NCBI RefSeq assembly: GCF_900142605.1
Contig: NZ_FRBL01000001.1
Coordinates: 998,732 to 1,062,731 of the forward strand
Direction of reading: 5' to 3'
Length of the DNA: 64,000 bases
Source of the DNA: Chitinophaga jiangningensis
GTDB lineage: Bacteria; Bacteroidota; Bacteroidia; Chitinophagales; Chitinophagaceae
The position numbers were made by a program, and so were the translations under genes. Below, one piece after another: positions 60,188 to 64,000 of the stretch (its first letter is position 1; each line of letters starts with the position of its first letter). The notes below the pieces were generated by a model, which was given only the letters and a program-made list of their open reading frames with translations, made no database searches and was not told the origin of the DNA.

Positions 60188-63100
60188 ATGAGTCCTAAAA
60201 TTACCCGAGTCCTCTGGGGGATGCTATGTTGTATGCTCCTCCTGCCAACCCTTTTATTGGCCCAGGAAACAACAGCCGACATTTCCGGTATTATCAGCAC
60301 CGCAAATGAGGCTGTACCTGGCGCCAGCATTGTGGCGATACATACCCCTACCGGCTCCCGGTACCAGACAGTATCCCGTAAAGATGGCCGTTTTAACCTC
60401 CCCAATCTCCGTGTAGGCGGCCCATATGTGGTAACCGTTACCTTCATGGGTTTTAAGGAAGAAAAGAAAGAAAACATTTTCCTTTCACTCGGACAGGACT
60501 ACAAACTTGACCTGACACTGAAAGCAACCACCAGCTCCCTGAGTGAAGTAGTAGTAAAAGCTGCAGGAGCTCAAAACAAAGTGTTTAACAAGAGTCGCAC
60601 CGGTAGCCAGGAAGTAATCACCCGCGCACAAATGGACCGCCTGCCTACTATCAGCCGCTCCATGCAGGACTTCACCCGGCTCACGCCATCTGCCAACGGC
60701 TTGAACATCGGCGGAAGAAGCAACCAGCTCAACAACATCACCGTTGATGGCGCCAACTTCAACAACGCTTTCGGTCTGCAGCCAACGCTGGGCTCCCAAA
60801 CAGCCTCACAGCCCATCAGCCTCGAAGCACTGGAACAAATCCAGGTAAACGTTTCCCCCTATGATGTGCGCCAGGGCGGCTTTTCCGGCGCCGGCATCAA
60901 CAGTGTTACCAAAAGCGGTACCAACGACTTCAAAGGTACCGTGTACACCTTCATTCAAACGCCCGGCCTGCAAGGGTTGAAAGTAGGAACAGCCACTGTT
61001 CCTAAACCCTCTTTCAACTACAACCTGCGCGGATTTAACGTAGGTGGTGCTATTGTTCGGAACAAATTATTCTTCTTCGTAAGCGGAGAATCAGAGCGCA
61101 TCGACGCACCGGCCACCAGTCTGGTAGCCAACAAACAAGGCCAGGTAGCTGGTGGTAACGTATCACAGGCCACTCAGGAAGACCTGGACGCACTGAAAAA
61201 ATTCCTGGTGGATAACTATGGCTATAACCCCGGCGATTACCAGGGCTACACCTATCGCACACAGAGCGATAAAGCTACCGTGAAACTGGACTGGAATATC
61301 AACGACAAAAATACTTTAACCTTCAAGTACAATTACCTGAAATCGTTTAAAGATATTCCTGCGAGCAACAGCGGTGCACCTAACAACAACCGCCAGCCAA
61401 GCAACACCGGCCTGCCTTTCAGCGGTAGCGGCTATACCATCAACAACAACTTCAACATCTTCATTGCAGAGCTGAATACCCGCATCGGCAACAACGCTTC
61501 CAACAAATTACAGATTGGATACAGTGCCATGCGCGACTTCAGGGCTTCACTGTCTGGCGGCAACTTCCCGCTGGTGGATATCCTGAACGGCCAGGGGGCG
61601 AGCTACACTGCATTTGGTTATGAGCCATTTACTTACAACAACAAGCTCAGTACAGATGTGTACCAGATTTCCGACATCTTCAACCTTTATAAGGGAGCAC
61701 ACGAAATCACCATCGGTACACAGAACTACTACAAAACCTTCCTGAATGGTTTTGCGCCTAACTATGTAGGTAACTATCGCTATAACTCGCTCGCTGATTT
61801 CTATGCCAGCGCGCAGAATGGTGCATTAACAACTGCACGCTATGCATTGTCGTTTGCCAGCACGCCTGACGGCTCATTCCCTTACGCGAAAGTGAACTCA
61901 CTGGAGCTGGGAGTATTCGTACAGGATAAATGGAGCGTGAGCAAATACTTTACGCTTACCTATGGCTTGCGTGTGGATGTACCTATCATCGGCAATACCT
62001 TTACCCGCAACGATTCCCTGACCACCCTTACTTTCCGCGATGGCGTGAAACTGGATGTGGGCCAGCAACCTAAAACAACGCCGTTATTGTCGCCACGCGT
62101 TGGTTTCAACTGGGATGTAACGCACGACAACCAAACGCAGATCCGGGGTGGTGTAGGCTTGTTCGCCGGTCCTCCGCCGGCAGTATGGCTGAGTAACCAG
62201 GCCGGTAATAATGGGGTACAATTTGGTTCCTTCGTTGCTACCGCCGGTACTACCACTACTATCAACTATCCGTTCAGCGCAAATCCGGATAAATACCGTC
62301 CAGGTGCTGGTCAGCTGTCCACCGCTTACAACATTGCTGCTATAGACAGGAACTTCAAGTATCCGCAGGTATTAAAAGCCACGCTGGCAGTTGACAGAAG
62401 ATTACCGGGTGGCATCGACGGTACGCTGGAGTTTAACTATTCGAAGGATATCAATGCCGTTTACTTCCAGAACGTAAACTTACCCGCAACAGGTACGGCA
62501 TTTGATGGTGCCGACAAACGTATCCGCTACAGTGCTGCCCAAATCTACGGACCGGTGGCCGGCGGTAATACACTTAGCAAACCTAACATCAGCGATGCTA
62601 TCCTGATGCGTAATACCAACAAGGGTTACAGCTATTTCGTTACTTTACAGCTACAGAAAAATATCCAGAACCTGACCATAAGCGCTGCGTATACTTATGC
62701 AAAATCCCGCAGCGTGAATGATGGTGGTTCTATCGCACAGAGTAACTGGCGTGATCGTCCGGTAACTGGTGATCCGAATGCAGATGTACTGGGCTACTCC
62801 AACTACTACCTGCCTCATCGCGTAATTGCAACAGCTACCTACAAGTTCAACTGGGCTAAGCACTTTGCTACCAGCTTCGGGCTCGTGTTTGAAGCAGCAC
62901 CTAACGGTACTACTTCCTACACCTACAGCGGCGATGTGAATAACGATGCCTCCAACGGTAACAACGACCTGATCTTTATTCCGGCAAATGCGAGCCAGAT
63001 TAAACTGGTACAGGTAGGTTATTCCGACAAGACGTACAATCCTGCCACCAATGCAGACAAACGCAGCGAAGCGGTTATCTGGAATCAGCTGGATAACTTC

Positions 63101-63511
63101 ATCAAACAGGATAATTACCTGAGCAGTCACAGAGGTGAGTATGCAGAGCGTAACGGTGTGGTACTGCCATGGTTCAAGCGTGCAGACCTGAATATTACGC
63201 AGGACATCTTCGTTTTCTCCGGTAAAAATCAGACCAAACATACGTTGCGCCTTACATTCGATATTATTAACCTCGGCAACTTCCTGAACAGGAGGTGGGG
63301 TACTTATAAAATTGCAAACCAGGCTTCTATTCTGAAGTATGAAGGATTCTGGAAAGACCCTTCTAACGGTACTACTACCAATATTCCGGCGTACTCCTTC
63401 CCGTACCTGGATGCGAAGAATGAAATTCCGTTGACGAATTCATGGCGGGATAATACCGCTACGATCAGCCGCTGGCAAGGCCAGATCGGTATCCGATATA
63501 TTTTCAATTAA
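60188..63511 (+). CDS. TonB-dependent receptor, Oar-like
   Basis: A 1107-residue outer-membrane protein: signal peptide (about 1-26, ending LLLAQ), carboxypeptidase-regulatory-like domain (about 30-115: DISGIISTANEAVPGASIVAIHTPTG), then a plug with the Oar-like features NITVDGANFNNAFGL and LEQIQVNVSPYDVRQGGFSGAGINSVTKSGTN, and a long barrel rich in Asn, Thr and aromatic residues. Oar-type proteins serve protein secretion or surface functions as well as uptake. No SusD or other partner lies beside it. TATATTTT (60135-60142), one mismatch from the -7 consensus, lies upstream. Confidence 0.92.
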   Translation: MSPKITRVLWGMLCCMLLLPTLLLAQETTADISGIISTANEAVPGASIVAIHTPTGSRYQTVSRKDGRFNLPNLRVGGPYVVTVTFMGFKEEKKENIFLSLGQDYKLDLTLKATTSSLSEVVVKAAGAQNKVFNKSRTGSQEVITRAQMDRLPTISRSMQDFTRLTPSANGLNIGGRSNQLNNITVDGANFNNAFGLQPTLGSQTASQPISLEALEQIQVNVSPYDVRQGGFSGAGINSVTKSGTNDFKGTVYTFIQTPGLQGLKVGTATVPKPSFNYNLRGFNVGGAIVRNKLFFFVSGESERIDAPATSLVANKQGQVAGGNVSQATQEDLDALKKFLVDNYGYNPGDYQGYTYRTQSDKATVKLDWNINDKNTLTFKYNYLKSFKDIPASNSGAPNNNRQPSNTGLPFSGSGYTINNNFNIFIAELNTRIGNNASNKLQIGYSAMRDFRASLSGGNFPLVDILNGQGASYTAFGYEPFTYNNKLSTDVYQISDIFNLYKGAHEITIGTQNYYKTFLNGFAPNYVGNYRYNSLADFYASAQNGALTTARYALSFASTPDGSFPYAKVNSLELGVFVQDKWSVSKYFTLTYGLRVDVPIIGNTFTRNDSLTTLTFRDGVKLDVGQQPKTTPLLSPRVGFNWDVTHDNQTQIRGGVGLFAGPPPAVWLSNQAGNNGVQFGSFVATAGTTTTINYPFSANPDKYRPGAGQLSTAYNIAAIDRNFKYPQVLKATLAVDRRLPGGIDGTLEFNYSKDINAVYFQNVNLPATGTAFDGADKRIRYSAAQIYGPVAGGNTLSKPNISDAILMRNTNKGYSYFVTLQLQKNIQNLTISAAYTYAKSRSVNDGGSIAQSNWRDRPVTGDPNADVLGYSNYYLPHRVIATATYKFNWAKHFATSFGLVFEAAPNGTTSYTYSGDVNNDASNGNNDLIFIPANASQIKLVQVGYSDKTYNPATNADKRSEAVIWNQLDNFIKQDNYLSSHRGEYAERNGVVLPWFKRADLNITQDIFVFSGKNQTKHTLRLTFDIINLGNFLNRRWGTYKIANQASILKYEGFWKDPSNGTTTNIPAYSFPYLDAKNEIPLTNSWRDNTATISRWQGQIGIRYIFN

Positions 63512-63529
63512 TACGTTTATCCCTATACG

Positions 63530-63564
63530 AAAAAGCAGGTTGGTGTTTACTGGCCTGCTTTTTT
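63530..63564 (+). terminator. Terminator after the Oar-like receptor
   Basis: 10-bp stem (63530-63539 with 63554-63563), 14-nt loop, T run, 18 bp after the stop. Confidence 0.75.
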
Positions 63565-63708
63565 ATTTTATGGAGATGTAAATGCCAGGTTTGCGACATA
63601 TGCAACGCAAGGCAATGCCTCTCCTGAAGAAATATTTTCTCCAAACTTTTCTCAAAGGACCTTCGCACAGTGCAAATATTTATTTATTTTAGTGGAGATT
63701 GTGTTTTG
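63565..63708. other. Non-coding A+T-rich spacer
   Basis: No gene, clear promoter or structure recognised between the receptor terminator and the palindromic repeats. Confidence 0.5.
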
Positions 63709-63823
63709 ATAGACGCCTGCCAGGCGTCTCTACACTAATTAGGATTGCTACCAACCTTGTGCAATTATTACTAATCGACAACATCATTGTTTCACGAAGT
63801 AGAGACGCCTGGCAGGCGTCTAT
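63709..63823. repeat. Palindrome-ended inverted-repeat element
   Basis: A 115-bp unit bounded by 25-bp perfect inverted arms (63709-63733 and 63799-63823). Each arm is itself a palindrome: a perfect 9-bp stem around one central base (AGACGCCTG-C-CAGGCGTCT). This is the size and shape of a small non-autonomous mobile or REP-like element. No transposase is present. Confidence 0.75.
63748..63823. repeat. 76-bp direct repeat, copy 1
   Basis: Identical to 63925-64000 except one base (C at 63775, T in copy 2). It includes the right palindromic arm of the element above. Confidence 0.9.
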
Positions 63824-63847
63824 CCTAGTAAATCTCCTGTACATTTT

Positions 63848-64000
63848 TTACAGCTTTGCATTCCATTCATCCAGATAACGTTCCAGCACATCCAGCGGCA
63901 TACAGCCATATTTAAGCATTGCGACTACCAACCTTGTGCAATTATTACTAATTGACAACATCATTGTTTCACGAAGTAGAGACGCCTGGCAGGCGTCTAT
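63848..64000 (-). pseudogene. C-terminal reading-frame fragment between repeats (cut by window edge)
   Basis: A minus-strand frame open from the window edge to a TAA at 63848-63850 gives 50 residues. The first 25 or so are encoded by the repeat itself; the last part (YGCMPLDVLERYLDEWNAKL) is outside the repeat and looks like a real protein C-terminus, with an ATG at 63918-63920. It could be a displaced 3' end of a gene, or the end of a gene beyond the window. I do not recognise the family. Confidence 0.3.
63925..64000. repeat. 76-bp direct repeat, copy 2 (reaches window edge)
   Basis: Second copy, 177 bp after the first, differing at one base and ending with the same 25-bp palindromic arm at 63976-64000. 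The repeat may continue outside the window as an array. Confidence 0.9.

Noticed and set aside
63709..63823. Complete insertion sequence
   Set aside because: The unit is 115 bp with inverted arms but no transposase; called a repeat element only.
63709..64000. CRISPR array
   Set aside because: Only two 76-bp copies and palindromic arms are present; repeat and spacer lengths do not fit and no cas gene is in the window.
1..64000. tRNA, rRNA or known riboswitch
   Set aside because: No cloverleaf, rRNA-like stretch or recognisable riboswitch core was seen by reading; a covariance-model search (tRNAscan, Infernal/Rfam) would be decisive.

Overview
The window reads as chromosomal DNA of a Bacteroidota bacterium, most likely in or near the Chitinophagaceae (Chitinophaga-like). 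The evidence is: two large TonB-dependent receptors with carboxypeptidase-regulatory-like N-termini, an ECF sigma/FecR pair, a gliding-type lipoprotein GldB, DUF1501/DUF1800 partners, a split transketolase subunit, many Cys lipoproteins, almost no Shine-Dalgarno sequences, and repeated matches to the Bacteroidota -7 promoter element TAnnTTTG. No tRNA, rRNA, CRISPR array or complete insertion sequence was recognised.

Layout. 0-5.1 kb: tail of an ECF sigma factor, a FecR anti-sigma factor, a secreted SGNH-hydrolase/EEP-phosphodiesterase fusion and a GH3 beta-glucosidase. 5.2-11.2 kb: a DUF1016/PDDEXK nuclease, PBP1C, and a minus-strand operon of a membrane protein, a group III truncated haemoglobin and RarA. 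11.3-18.1 kb: M13 peptidase and YHS lipoproteins, then a TonB-dependent receptor followed by a beta-helix-like lipoprotein. 18.3-21.6 kb: an unknown protein, an LpxH-like phosphoesterase, and a DUF47/PiT phosphate uptake pair. 21.7-24.7 kb: rmlA, galE and a transketolase C-terminal subunit. 24.9-28.9 kb: ECF sigma, a putative anti-sigma protein and a Spy-like protein, then NTF2-like, AraC and MBL-fold genes. 29-34.8 kb: rod-shape operon mreB-mreC-mreD-mrdA-rodA (minus strand). 35.1-41 kb: purD and two oligopeptide transporters (POT and OPT). 41.1-43.8 kb: DUF1501 and DUF1800. 43.8-50.2 kb: molybdenum-cofactor cluster (moeA, moaC, mobA, moaE, moaD, unknown gene, moaA, tauE-like, moeB-rhodanese). 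50.2-60.1 kb: acetyltransferase, haem lipoprotein, serS, nadE, outer-membrane barrel, gldB, apaG, a group with DUF5777, YceI and a haem lipoprotein, and murF. 60.2-63.5 kb: a second, Oar-like TonB-dependent receptor. 63.7-64 kb: palindromic repeats running off the edge.

The most unusual signal is a family of intergenic tandem hairpins placed just after stop codons. Five compact elements have long, perfect or near-perfect arms that differ in sequence from site to site, yet every apex reads CC-NNN-GG, and in four of the five the middle segment can pair with either flank, so the two full hairpins are mutually exclusive. Other points worth attention are the receptor/beta-helix lipoprotein pair, the SGNH-EEP fusion behind sigma/FecR, an orphan transketolase half, a repeated FxxP..YF motif in a putative anti-sigma protein, and two genes whose promoter element almost touches the start codon.
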